This document shows, piece after piece, positions 40,786 through 49,092 of a DNA stretch of 64,000 nucleotides. The notes under the pieces were generated by a model. That model worked only from the letters and a program-made list of their open reading frames with translations. It was not told where the DNA came from and did not search any database. The stretch is from JARFQH01 sp963825595. Its GTDB lineage: Bacteria; Desulfobacterota; Desulfobacteria; Desulfobacterales; SG8-13. Position 1 is the stretch's first letter, and the number at the start of each line of letters is the position of its first letter. Both the position numbers and the translations under genes were made by a program. The stretch is taken from positions 62,001 through 126,000 of the forward strand of contig CAWGUE010000004.1 of NCBI GenBank assembly GCA_963825595.1. Reading direction: 5' to 3'.

Positions 40786-41466
40786 ATGGTATCAAGTAAA
40801 GGCACCGAGCCGGCTGAAGGAACCGGTCATGCAAACAAGGGCACCTCGCAGGTGGTGCAGGCATTACCCCTGGCTAACGGTGATGCCGATCTTGTCGAAC
40901 GGGTAAAGAAGGGCGATCGCCAGGCTTCTGAACAGTTGATCAGAAGTCATCAGGACAGGGCATTTGCGCTCGTATTGCGGATGATGTCGGGAGATCGGGA
41001 AAAAGCGATGGAACTCACCCAAGAGGCATTCTTGACCGCTCTCCGCAAGATAAAGAGGTTTGAAGGTAAATCATCATTTTACACGTGGTTCTACCGAATC
41101 CTGGTCAATACCTGCCTGGATGCGCTCAGGCGGCGTAATCGCTGGCGCCGGCTGTTTTTCTTCAACCGGCCGAATCCCGACGATGCCAGAGGGCCGTCCG
41201 ACCTTCTCGAAGATCTGCCAAGTCCGGACATCGGATCGAACCCGGGTTCCGCCCTCGATGCCCGGGAACTCCGGCGCGAGGTTAACGAAGCATTAAAGCA
41301 ACTGTCCGACAGGCAAAGGATGATATTTCAATTGAAGGTATTCGAAGAAATGCGAATTTCTGAGATTGCCCAAATGATGGGACTGGCCGAGGGAACCGTG
41401 AAAAGCCACCTGTTCAGGGCAACCCAGATCGTTCGCGGCGCACTGGCCGATTGGGCCGAGTGCTGA
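40786..41466 (+). CDS. ECF (RpoE-like) RNA polymerase sigma factor
   Basis: A 226-residue sigma-70 family member. Region 2 spans DLVERVKKGDRQASEQLI to FYTWFYRILVNTCLDALRRR; region 4 spans LKQLSDRQRMIFQLKVFEEMRISEIAQMMGLAEGTVKSHLFRAT. A basic linker (RRRNRWRRLFFFNR) lies between. GAGGATCC precedes ATG 40786. The first 35 residues are poorly conserved. The anti-sigma gene follows after 15 bases, as is usual for this family, so activity is probably held by it. Confidence 0.9.
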   Translation: MVSSKGTEPAEGTGHANKGTSQVVQALPLANGDADLVERVKKGDRQASEQLIRSHQDRAFALVLRMMSGDREKAMELTQEAFLTALRKIKRFEGKSSFYTWFYRILVNTCLDALRRRNRWRRLFFFNRPNPDDARGPSDLLEDLPSPDIGSNPGSALDARELRREVNEALKQLSDRQRMIFQLKVFEEMRISEIAQMMGLAEGTVKSHLFRATQIVRGALADWAEC

Positions 41467-41481
41467 GGGAGGAGGAATCGT

Positions 41482-42057
41482 ATGCCGGCCTGCCCTGATC
41501 GAAACGAACTATTGCTGCTCGATGTTTACAAAGAACTCGATGCCGTAGCGCGCCCTGAATTGGACGAGCACCTGAAAGCTTGTGTTGACTGCAGAGTAGA
41601 AAAGCAGCGCCTGGAGGCCATTCTCGGTCTGCTCAAGGAAAAAATGGTTTCATCACCGCTGACGATGATGGAATCCGCTGCCCTGGTGAAAGGAGTGCAG
41701 CGAAAGTTGGCGTCACCCCACCCGACGTGGCGATGGCAGGAATTTTTCAAAGCCAAGCGGGCGCTGTGGTTACCGGCGGCTGCGACCGCTTGCTTGCTGG
41801 TGCTGCTGACAACCTTTGTGGGGTACGAACGCTTTGATATGGCCGAACGACCTGTGGTGCCGAAACTTGACATTTCAAAGCAATTGCCGGAAAATGATGT
41901 GGAAATCATTCAAAATCTGGACCTGTTGAAAAACTTCAATACCCTTGAAAAACTCAGCCAGGTGGTCAACGATTCTCCGGGTCGGAATTCGATCGAGACC
42001 GACGACCAGGGGGCGCAGGGGGATATTCCGTATGGGATCACTGAGCGGACGGCTTAG
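41482..42057 (+). CDS. membrane-bound anti-sigma factor with zinc-finger-like domain
   Basis: A 191-residue protein with an N-terminal ZAS-like motif (EHLKACVDC: His-x3-Cys-x2-Cys), a basic cytoplasmic stretch, one transmembrane helix (ALWLPAAATACLLVLLTTFVGY, about 93-114) and a C-terminal part likely outside the membrane (ENDVEIIQNLDLLKNFNTLEKL). This is the classic layout of an anti-sigma factor for the ECF sigma encoded just before. A very strong ribosome-binding site (GGGAGGAGG) precedes ATG 41482. Confidence 0.85.
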   Translation: MPACPDRNELLLLDVYKELDAVARPELDEHLKACVDCRVEKQRLEAILGLLKEKMVSSPLTMMESAALVKGVQRKLASPHPTWRWQEFFKAKRALWLPAAATACLLVLLTTFVGYERFDMAERPVVPKLDISKQLPENDVEIIQNLDLLKNFNTLEKLSQVVNDSPGRNSIETDDQGAQGDIPYGITERTA

Positions 42058-42487
42058 GCGCGTGGTCCGTTGCACCCGGCGCAGGGGTGTCGCGTTTCTG
42101 GTTGCAGCCGTTTTTATCTTTTTCAATGCGGAGGCCTGGTGTGCGGCGCGTGACGCCCGATCGACGGATCTTCTCGTTTATACGATCCTGCAGGATCGCG
42201 GGAATGGCACGGGGTCTATCCTTACCGCCGGTAAGAAAAACCGCGGATTCGAGAAGAATTTCCAAGAATGGCAATCTCTGACGCCGCAGCAAAAAGACAC
42301 CATGCGGCACCGGATGAAACAGCTAAACCAAATGCCGCCCCAGGACCGCAAACACTTTCAGCGTCTTTTTGATAAATGGCAACAACTTTCCCCCGGTGAA
42401 CGTGGACAAATCGAACGCGCGTTGGACAACTGGGACAATTTATCACCGCAGGAAAAAGAATCGATCCGCAAACGTTTCAAAGGCTGA
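42032..42487 (+). CDS. DUF3106 family exported protein
   Basis: A 151-residue protein with a basic N-terminus and signal segment (GVAFLVAAVFIFFNAEAWC), then three or four copies of a W-x2-L-x-P-x3-K/R motif (WQSLTPQQK, MPPQDRKHFQRLF, WQQLSPGER, WDNLSPQEK), typical of DUF3106. It overlaps the anti-sigma gene by 26 bases and completes the operon; DUF3106 genes commonly follow ECF sigma/anti-sigma pairs, so it may be a stress sensor or target in the periplasm. Function unknown. Confidence 0.8.
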   Translation: MGSLSGRLRRVVRCTRRRGVAFLVAAVFIFFNAEAWCAARDARSTDLLVYTILQDRGNGTGSILTAGKKNRGFEKNFQEWQSLTPQQKDTMRHRMKQLNQMPPQDRKHFQRLFDKWQQLSPGERGQIERALDNWDNLSPQEKESIRKRFKG

Positions 42488-42728
42488 GGCGTAACCACCG
42501 CCATCAGCTTCCTGAAATTCCATCCAATACCCAATTCTGTTTCTTGGATTTTTCTCGATCCGCGCACCCAAAGCCGGTGGGCCCGATTTTTCATATGGGT
42601 CCGTTGACCCTCATCGATCCAGCTGCATCGCTACGACATTTTGACATTCGGTATCATCTTAACACTCGAGGCAAAAGGGTCCGGTTGTCTCCCGGTGCAT
42701 GGAAGAGGGTACAACTGCGACACGGAAT

Positions 42729-44774
42729 TTACCACAGGGTTCCCATGTCTACAGCCAGTGATAGTGCCGCCAGCAGATGAAAAAGATAGGCGGGAATAAA
42801 ACTCTGAGATCGCTCCCGAACGAAACCGACCACGATACCGAATGCAAAGGCGCCGAAGACGTTCCCGGTTGTCCAGCCGGTGAAAACCGTCTCGAGGGAA
42901 CCGGTCGCGAGGAATATGGCGTAGCCGGTGTACACGGCATACAGACATGCTGCGCCGACGGTCGGCCAGGATAAAAACCATTGACTGCTGCAGTGTTGGA
43001 CCCGGGTCGTACGCGCCAGCACACCGTGTGCCAAGCTTCTGAACAGCAGCTCCATGGATAGGGGCAGGAGGAGGACGAGGTAGAGAACCTTTTCAAAAAC
43101 GGTGACTTTCCACGACGATATGTCCGGCAGCCACACACCTCCCAGAAAACCGCACAGAACGGCAACCGGCAGCAACAGCCACCAGGAGGTGCTCATCGGC
43201 AAGCTCAGGCCGTACTGCCATGTTTTTCGAAAGGCCAGGAAGGCCAGAAAGATAGCGGTCAGAATGATCACCAGTAAGGTTGCATCGACGCCTGGGTACT
43301 TGAATAGACCGCTCAGGTTTTCTCCAAGCCAAGCCTCCGGATGCACGAAAAGGCGGATAAACTCGGCAGGTCCCAGGATGGCCATAACGTACAGGGCCGC
43401 TTTGAACAATCCGGCGGCCTGCAGCCGTATGCTCGGTTTCTGCAAGGCGTCACGGCAGGCTTGGGCAATTTCTGCCGGTATGAGTTCGGTTCCAGACGAA
43501 CGGGGGGAACCGCCGATGTCGGATGAGCCGCCCCAGCGGTTGTTTTCAGAACGGCACTTGACGGCCGAGTCGAGAAAGTTCAACCTTTCATATACCGGTT
43601 CGAGGTCACCAGGCATAAAAAGGTCCATCCGTCTCAAGGTATAGGATCCGGGGGATCTCTGCAAAACCACCACACCAAGCCGGTTGCCATAGAGATTGTT
43701 CAGGTGAGGCTCAATTTCGTAGATTCCCTCATCAGCCTCGACAACCACGACAATTCGATCATCAGTGAGATCTACCCGCGCAAGTTCCTTGATGCCCTTG
43801 AAATCGATGAATTCGGTAGACTTGTATATGATTCGGTCGATTCTGTGCAGGATTGACGCCGTATATTCCAGGAATTCCGTTTCTTCCCAGAGCCCATCTT
43901 TTTTCAGCTGGATTTCGTCTTTGCGCAGATGGTCGATCACGCGCTGGGTTTTACGCATCAACTCCGGCGGCAGGCCGCTGAACTCCTTGAGTTCCAAGCC
44001 AAGTGCGTCGATAACACCCTCGAGGCGGACCAGTGCATATAAAAATCGCAGATGCATCGGTTCCTTGCGGCTGATACGCTGGTGATTCAGTAATAACCAG
44101 ATCGCCAGTATCGTATCCAGGTCGGGTTCATTGGCATAGATAAACCATTCACGGTCCCGCAGGTCGAGCCCCTTCAGGATCATGACCAGCACCTGCTCGC
44201 AACTGGAGAGCGTGAACGTCCGCACGCACCCCTCGTGGTGGTCGAGGTTATAGATCTTTTTTTCATGATCCATAAATGGCTCGCTTTGGGCGACGCCATC
44301 CAGGAATATGGTGCCGGGGGGTGATTTGCGTGCCGTAGCAGCCGATACCGTCAAGCCGCGTTGGATCAAAACCGTGAGATTGGGGGCTTCGAGGCAGGTC
44401 AGAACTTTTTTGTCCCGTATTTCCTTGACCGCATAACGTTGCGGCAACACTCCTGCAGCCGAGAGATTTCCCTGGGGGACTTTGGTTGCTGCCTCCGATA
44501 TTTCCGACATTGAGAAGCGCGCATCGGAAAGAAATTCGGCGGAATCTGTTGGGTTGTCTTCCATAAACCGAATCTGAAAGAAATCCGTATATGGCCGTTG
44601 TCTATCGTTATATTCCCGTTCAGACCGGCGAGCCAAGCGCTGATTGGTGCTTCCCGCCCGCGGAAGGGTGATACACACCACATGCCGTGCGGGATTGAGC
44701 CGCCGCGTCGTCGAATGCAAAACACGTCGACAATACCAATCAATTCTCCCGGGGTCAAGCACGAGATCGATCAT
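42729..44774 (-). CDS. DHH-like phosphoesterase domain fused to a CPBP-like membrane domain
   Basis: A 681-residue protein. Residues about 130-300 hold a DHH-type pattern: DHEKKIYNLDHHEGC (DHH at 178-180) and ANEPDLDTILAIWLL (216-226), as in DHH phosphoesterases. After a linker (about 400-450) come roughly seven membrane helices ending at 681. The motif MELLFR at 574-579 resembles the EExxxR of CPBP (CAAX-type) proteases but the first Glu is Met, and I do not see a clear second His motif, so protease activity is doubtful. ATG 44774 has AGGAG at good spacing; a shorter start at 44564 lacks one. The combination is not one I recognise. Confidence 0.6.
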   Translation of the reverse strand: MIDLVLDPGRIDWYCRRVLHSTTRRLNPARHVVCITLPRAGSTNQRLARRSEREYNDRQRPYTDFFQIRFMEDNPTDSAEFLSDARFSMSEISEAATKVPQGNLSAAGVLPQRYAVKEIRDKKVLTCLEAPNLTVLIQRGLTVSAATARKSPPGTIFLDGVAQSEPFMDHEKKIYNLDHHEGCVRTFTLSSCEQVLVMILKGLDLRDREWFIYANEPDLDTILAIWLLLNHQRISRKEPMHLRFLYALVRLEGVIDALGLELKEFSGLPPELMRKTQRVIDHLRKDEIQLKKDGLWEETEFLEYTASILHRIDRIIYKSTEFIDFKGIKELARVDLTDDRIVVVVEADEGIYEIEPHLNNLYGNRLGVVVLQRSPGSYTLRRMDLFMPGDLEPVYERLNFLDSAVKCRSENNRWGGSSDIGGSPRSSGTELIPAEIAQACRDALQKPSIRLQAAGLFKAALYVMAILGPAEFIRLFVHPEAWLGENLSGLFKYPGVDATLLVIILTAIFLAFLAFRKTWQYGLSLPMSTSWWLLLPVAVLCGFLGGVWLPDISSWKVTVFEKVLYLVLLLPLSMELLFRSLAHGVLARTTRVQHCSSQWFLSWPTVGAACLYAVYTGYAIFLATGSLETVFTGWTTGNVFGAFAFGIVVGFVRERSQSFIPAYLFHLLAALSLAVDMGTLW

Positions 44775-44969
44775 CGTTGCCGTTCTCCTAAGCCGAAGAG
44801 ACGATCAGATTTTCCTGTTCGGTCCGGTACTTCGCGCCGCGGTAAACTTGCCGAATAGCGTCGGGTAGTGTATGTAGAAATCTGCGATGGTAGAAACAGA
44901 GAGCATCCCACAATCTCGACCGTTGGGCCGCATCCGATTCGGCCCCGGTTATTCGGCGGAGGTGAACCG

Positions 44970-45557
44970 ATGAACGTACGGGTCGCATTGGGACTGATTT
45001 GCATGGTTTCCCTGATCGTTGCGCCAGCAGCGACAGCCGGGGATAGTCCGACCGGTAAACCTCGGATCGCGTTGGAGACGTCCAAAGGCGTCATTCTGAT
45101 CGAGCTTTATCCGCAGAAAGCTCCGGAAACCGTAAAAAATTTTTTATCTTACGTTGACGCCGGATTTTATGACGGGACGATATTTCATCGTGTCATTCCA
45201 AATTTTATGATTCAAGCTGGCGGATTTACCGCCGAAATGAAGCGCAAATCGACCGAGGCGCCGATTCCAAACGAGGCCGACAATGGCTTGAAAAATGATC
45301 GCGGAACCCTTGCCATGGCCCGCACCCAGGACCCCCATAGCGCCACGGCGCAGTTTTTCATCAACACGGTCGACAACGATTTCCTCAACCATAAAGGCAA
45401 ATCCGGTCAAACCTGGGGATATGCTGTTTTCGGAAAGGTTGTGCAGGGGATGGATGTCGTGGATGCGATTTCAGGGGCGAAAACCACCAAGTCAGGCATG
45501 ATGCGGGATGTCCCTGTCGAAACGGTGCTGATCGTGACGGCCAGGCGGCAACCCTGA
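44970..45557 (+). CDS. exported peptidyl-prolyl cis-trans isomerase (cyclophilin)
   Basis: A 195-residue cyclophilin with a signal peptide (MNVRVALGLICMVSLIVAPAATAG). The catalytic pattern GTIFHRVIPNFMIQAGG is intact, with ARTQDPHSATAQFFIN and GYAVFGKVVQGMDVVD. It speeds proline isomerisation in the periplasm. GGAGGTG precedes ATG 44970. It lies divergently from the DHH fusion gene and converges with the HD-domain gene. Confidence 0.92.
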   Translation: MNVRVALGLICMVSLIVAPAATAGDSPTGKPRIALETSKGVILIELYPQKAPETVKNFLSYVDAGFYDGTIFHRVIPNFMIQAGGFTAEMKRKSTEAPIPNEADNGLKNDRGTLAMARTQDPHSATAQFFINTVDNDFLNHKGKSGQTWGYAVFGKVVQGMDVVDAISGAKTTKSGMMRDVPVETVLIVTARRQP

Positions 45558-45684
45558 AAAGGAGTTGAATATGTATCAGGTTTATTCTGGGTGAGGGTTG
45601 TTGGTGAAAAGCGAGTAAAATGCAACAACGTGTCGCTGCCACGGTGAGCCGTTCTTCTGGTCTCGACATCAAGGCGGTTCGGTA

Positions 45685-46284
45685 TCAAAGTGGAGAGGCG
45701 AGCGGGGTTTTGACCTTCCTGAGTTCCGCCGGCATATTAAAGCTGCCCAGTTGGTCTTCAAGACGGGACGGCGATAATGACAGGCCGGTAAAAATTTTCT
45801 TCTCCTGCTCGATAGATACTTCCCACAGCCAGCGCAAGCGGGCGCGGTATTCCTCTGTGGTTCCGTAATGCGACAAAATGTATTCCATTCGCTCATTCAG
45901 GGGGACGATTCGGTCATGAAGGACCCGCTTGTCGGCATAGTTGACGATATTTGCCTCGGCCAAGGCGCCGTTTTTAGAATACGCATCCAGTTTGACATGC
46001 TGCCGGATGATGTTGCCCACCTCAGGGTACCCTAACTTGACAAGAAGTTCATGGCCGCTGTCCGTGTGCTTCTCACCGGTTACAAAGCTGCGGGATTTGG
46101 TTATGTCGTGAAGCAAGGCGCCGGCCTGAACCAGTTGCTGGTTGAGTGGTTTAATCTGCCCGGCGAGTTCGCGGACCAGCATTAAGGCGACACGGCAGAC
46201 CTGGAGGGAGTGGCAAATGATGTGATCAGGCATCGCCATTTCGCGGATCAGGTGGTAACACATCTCTCTGGCAGGAATGCGCAT
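45685..46284 (-). CDS. HD-domain phosphohydrolase
   Basis: A 199-residue protein with an HD superfamily core: DHIICHSLQVCRVALML, ALLHDITKSR (the HD pair) and HTDSGHELL plus NIIRQHVKLD. Such proteins cleave phosphate esters with metal ions; substrates are nucleotides or cyclic nucleotides, but the specific one is unknown. It converges with the cyclophilin gene. Confidence 0.8.
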   Translation of the reverse strand: MRIPAREMCYHLIREMAMPDHIICHSLQVCRVALMLVRELAGQIKPLNQQLVQAGALLHDITKSRSFVTGEKHTDSGHELLVKLGYPEVGNIIRQHVKLDAYSKNGALAEANIVNYADKRVLHDRIVPLNERMEYILSHYGTTEEYRARLRWLWEVSIEQEKKIFTGLSLSPSRLEDQLGSFNMPAELRKVKTPLASPL

Positions 46285-46505
46285 TGACGTATTTTTCGTG
46301 TTGAATTTTGACTTGCTTTGACGGCGGGCATGACGTTTTTCAACGCCGGATTGACACCAGTTCCTCGCCAGGTGAGCATTTTAACACACGCCCAACGAAA
46401 AAGACAGTGCCGGTCAAACCCAGAAATATTGGATTTTTATAGGACGATTTTACCTCAAAACCGAGCCAGGCGTGCCAATTACATCTCAATCGGAGGGTAA
46501 TAGAC

Positions 46506-47588
46506 ATGAAAAGCTACCGCATTCCTATGGTTCCCGGCCCCGTCAAACTGCCCCAGGCGGTTATCGACGTGCTCTCCGTCAATTACGGTTCGGCCGATCT
46601 GGAATCAGAGTTCTTCGAACTTTACCTTGAGACCGCCGCCAATCTGAAAAAGATTATGGCTACCGCCAACACGGTGGTGATTCTATCCGGCGAGGGAATG
46701 GTGGCTCTTTGGGGAGCGATGAAAAGTTGTATTGTCCCCGGCGACAGAGTGCTGGCCGTTGCCACCGGACTTTTTGGGCGCGGTATCGCCGAAATGGCCC
46801 GGTCGATCGGCGCCGATGTTCGCAAGGTCAGCTTGCCGGACGATCAGACGGTGTCCGATGCTGCTGCAATTGAAGAAGCCATCGACAGCTTTAAGCCCAA
46901 AATGATCACCGCGGTTCACTGCGAGACGCCATCCGGTACGCTGAACCCCCTGGTGGATATCGGGCGGCTGAAAGAGACCTATCGTGTGCCGCTCCTGTAC
47001 GTGGACGCGGTCTCCAGTATTGGCGGCGCACCGGTGATGACCGATGAGTTGAACATCGACCTTTGCCTTGGGGGCGCCCAGAAATGCCTTTCGGCGCCGC
47101 CGGATACGGCTTTCCTGGCGGTGAGTCAAGCGGCCTGGGAAATCGTTGAACGAGTCGATTACGTCGGCTACGATGCCCTGAAACCTTTCAAGGGCGCCAC
47201 AAGGAAGCACTATTTTCCCTACACGCCCAATTGGCATGGTTTGGCAGCTTTGAATGCCGGCGCCGAGCTCATCCTTTCAGAAGGACTGCCGGCCTGTTAC
47301 GAGCGTCATGCTTCCGTGGCGTCTCTTTGCCGCCGGCGATTGCTCGAAATGGGGATGACCCTGTTCCCGGCACCCGGCGCAGTCCCCTCTCCGACCGTGA
47401 CCGCCGCTTACCTGCCGGACGGTGTGTCCTGGGAAGGCTTCGATGCCCGGTTGCGCGAAGACGGTCTTGTCGTAGGGGGAAGTTATGAGGCGCTGGCCGG
47501 TAAGATCTTTCGGCTCGGGCACATGGGATCCCAGGCAAATGAAGACCTGGTCGTAAAGGCCCTGAATGTCATTCAGAAATCGCTCTAG
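46506..47588 (+). CDS. class V aminotransferase, alanine-glyoxylate/serine-pyruvate type
   Basis: A 360-residue pyridoxal-phosphate enzyme. It shows the class V pattern IPMVPGPVKLPQAV, SGEGMVALWGA, HCETPSGTLNP, DAVSSIGGAP and the Schiff-base lysine K193 in GGAQKCLSAPP. Family members transfer the amino group from alanine or serine to glyoxylate, and others act in methylaspartate or phosphonate metabolism. CGGAGGG precedes ATG 46506. It seems to stand alone. Confidence 0.87.
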   Translation: MKSYRIPMVPGPVKLPQAVIDVLSVNYGSADLESEFFELYLETAANLKKIMATANTVVILSGEGMVALWGAMKSCIVPGDRVLAVATGLFGRGIAEMARSIGADVRKVSLPDDQTVSDAAAIEEAIDSFKPKMITAVHCETPSGTLNPLVDIGRLKETYRVPLLYVDAVSSIGGAPVMTDELNIDLCLGGAQKCLSAPPDTAFLAVSQAAWEIVERVDYVGYDALKPFKGATRKHYFPYTPNWHGLAALNAGAELILSEGLPACYERHASVASLCRRRLLEMGMTLFPAPGAVPSPTVTAAYLPDGVSWEGFDARLREDGLVVGGSYEALAGKIFRLGHMGSQANEDLVVKALNVIQKSL

Positions 47589-47703
47589 CGCGTACTTTTC
47601 AGATGCCGCATTCACAATAGGGGTAATGCATTTTTTACCCGGACGCTGAGGTTCAAACCGTACACGGAAACTTACCGGTTAATAAAAATGTAACCCACTG
47701 AAT

Positions 47704-47721
47704 TTATGGATGGACACTAAT
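47704..47721. repeat. isolated end of the family 1 inverted-repeat element
   Basis: Eighteen bases identical to the right end of the element at 23145-23348. No matching left end is seen nearby, so it is a remnant. It includes the sodC stop codon (47717-47719). Confidence 0.6.
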
Positions 47722-48238
47722 GAACCACCCCGCATGCCACTCGCGCTCCGCCGCCGCCGAGGGCCGCAGGGGTATCCGCGTAATTATCACCGCCGGCGTG
47801 AATCATAAGTGATCGGCCCTTCAAATCGGAGAGCTTGATACGCGGTGCCAGAACCGGGAGGGTTGCACGACCGTCATTGTCCGCAAACAGCGGCGGCAGA
47901 TCTCCCAGATGGCCGTTGGCATAAGGACCTTCGTGCCGTCCGGTACCTGCCGGATCATCGTGTCCACCGGCAGCCAGTCCTGGCACGGTTTTACCTCCCT
48001 TTAGGGCGGCAGAGCAATTTGGATTTTCGTGGACGTGAAATCCGTGCAAGCCGGGGGTCAACCCGGTTAATTCCGGCGTAAAAAGTGTCCCGTAGGGGTT
48101 TGAGGAAACGGCGATGGTCCCGATGGATGACCCCACGCCGGTGTCGTCGATGGCGTGAATGTCGACCACCATATCTTCGGACCATGCGGATCCGGCAGTC
48201 AGCAACAACGCTGCCGCAAAGATGACTGTTAATTTCAT
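47717..48238 (-). CDS. sodC: periplasmic Cu/Zn superoxide dismutase
   Basis: A 173-residue protein with a signal peptide (KLTVIFAAALLLTAGSAWS). Copper and zinc ligands are present in GLHGFHVHENPNC (H68, H70), GGHDDPAGTGRH and IHAGGDNYAD; C75 and the Cys in RVACGVVH can form the conserved disulfide. It turns superoxide into oxygen and peroxide. Its stop codon lies in the repeat relic at 47704-47721. A SodC in an anaerobe fits oxygen tolerance along with the exported MsrAB. Confidence 0.92.
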   Translation of the reverse strand: MKLTVIFAAALLLTAGSAWSEDMVVDIHAIDDTGVGSSIGTIAVSSNPYGTLFTPELTGLTPGLHGFHVHENPNCSAALKGGKTVPGLAAGGHDDPAGTGRHEGPYANGHLGDLPPLFADNDGRATLPVLAPRIKLSDLKGRSLMIHAGGDNYADTPAALGGGGARVACGVVH

Positions 48239-48370
48239 ATGACACCTCTTCTGATTTATGGGAGGGCCTTGGAATCTTCGGGTTTTAAGTCCGATGCCCC
48301 GTCAAGAACACCATAGTGCGGCTTGAGAGCATGTCAAGCGCCTTTGAGTCGGATGTATTGGAGGAAAATC

Positions 48371-48964
48371 ATGTTTAATAAAATTGCGGCAACTGTCATC
48401 GCGCTTGTCGTTTTTATGTCTCTGGACGCACATGCAGAAGGACCGCTAGCGGTCGTCGAGGCCAGAGTCGATCAGTTCGTCAAGATACTCGGTGACAAGA
48501 CTCTCGGTGAGGATGAGAAGGTCAAAGCGATTGAAAAAACGGCCAATGAGACCTTTGACTTCTTCTATCTCTCCAGAATGACACTCGGTCCAAACTGGAA
48601 AAAGCTGGATAACAGTCAGCAAGGAGAATTTATCGAACTTTATCGCCAGTTGCTGCAAGGGGTTTATTTTAGACAGTTATTGACTTACACCGACGAGAAA
48701 ATTGTATTTGTACGTGAAACCATGCTCACGGATACCAAAGCCGAAGTCGCGAGTACGCTTATCTCAAGCAGTAAACAGATACCGATCAACTATCGGCTGG
48801 TTTTCCGAAACGGCGAATGGCGCGTCTATGACCTTGTCATTGAGGGGGTCAGCCTGGTCAGCAACTATCGCAATCAGTTCAACGACCTTCTGAACAAAAA
48901 GTCACCGGCCGATATGCTGATGACCCTGCGTAAAAAAGTTACAGAAGAGAAAAACCAGACCTGA
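48371..48964 (+). CDS. mlaC: MlaC-type phospholipid-transport substrate-binding protein
   Basis: A 197-residue exported protein (signal MFNKIAATVIALVVFMSLDAHA) with the MlaC/Ttg2D pattern: FYLSRMTLGPNWKKL, FIELYRQLLQGVYFRQL, and YRLVFRNGEWRVYDLVIEGVSLVSNYRNQF. MlaC carries phospholipids between outer and inner membrane. GGAGGAAAATC precedes ATG 48371. The usual mlaFED genes are not adjacent, so it is a solo copy. Confidence 0.85.
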   Translation: MFNKIAATVIALVVFMSLDAHAEGPLAVVEARVDQFVKILGDKTLGEDEKVKAIEKTANETFDFFYLSRMTLGPNWKKLDNSQQGEFIELYRQLLQGVYFRQLLTYTDEKIVFVRETMLTDTKAEVASTLISSSKQIPINYRLVFRNGEWRVYDLVIEGVSLVSNYRNQFNDLLNKKSPADMLMTLRKKVTEEKNQT

Positions 48965-48979
48965 CATGATTTGAATGCG

Positions 48980-49071
48980 CTGCGATCGGCGATCCCCACA
49001 ATCCGCGAATCCCTCTCCCGGGGGCATACTGAAATGCAAGGCGACCGGTTTCAACAAGTCGCCGATCGCAG
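48980..49071. repeat. 13-base perfect inverted repeat with 66-base spacer
   Basis: CTGCGATCGGCGA (48980-48992) and TCGCCGATCGCAG (49059-49071) are exact reverse complements, located between the convergent mlaC and AsmA genes. They could pair as a long-loop hairpin; neither arm is followed by a T-run. Confidence 0.6.
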
Positions 49072-49092
49072 GGTGAAGTCTCCGGTGCGCGT

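Noticed and set aside
40560..40799. 79-codon open frame before the sigma factor
   Set aside because: No ribosome-binding site, no resemblance to a known family, and it overlaps the real start at 40786.
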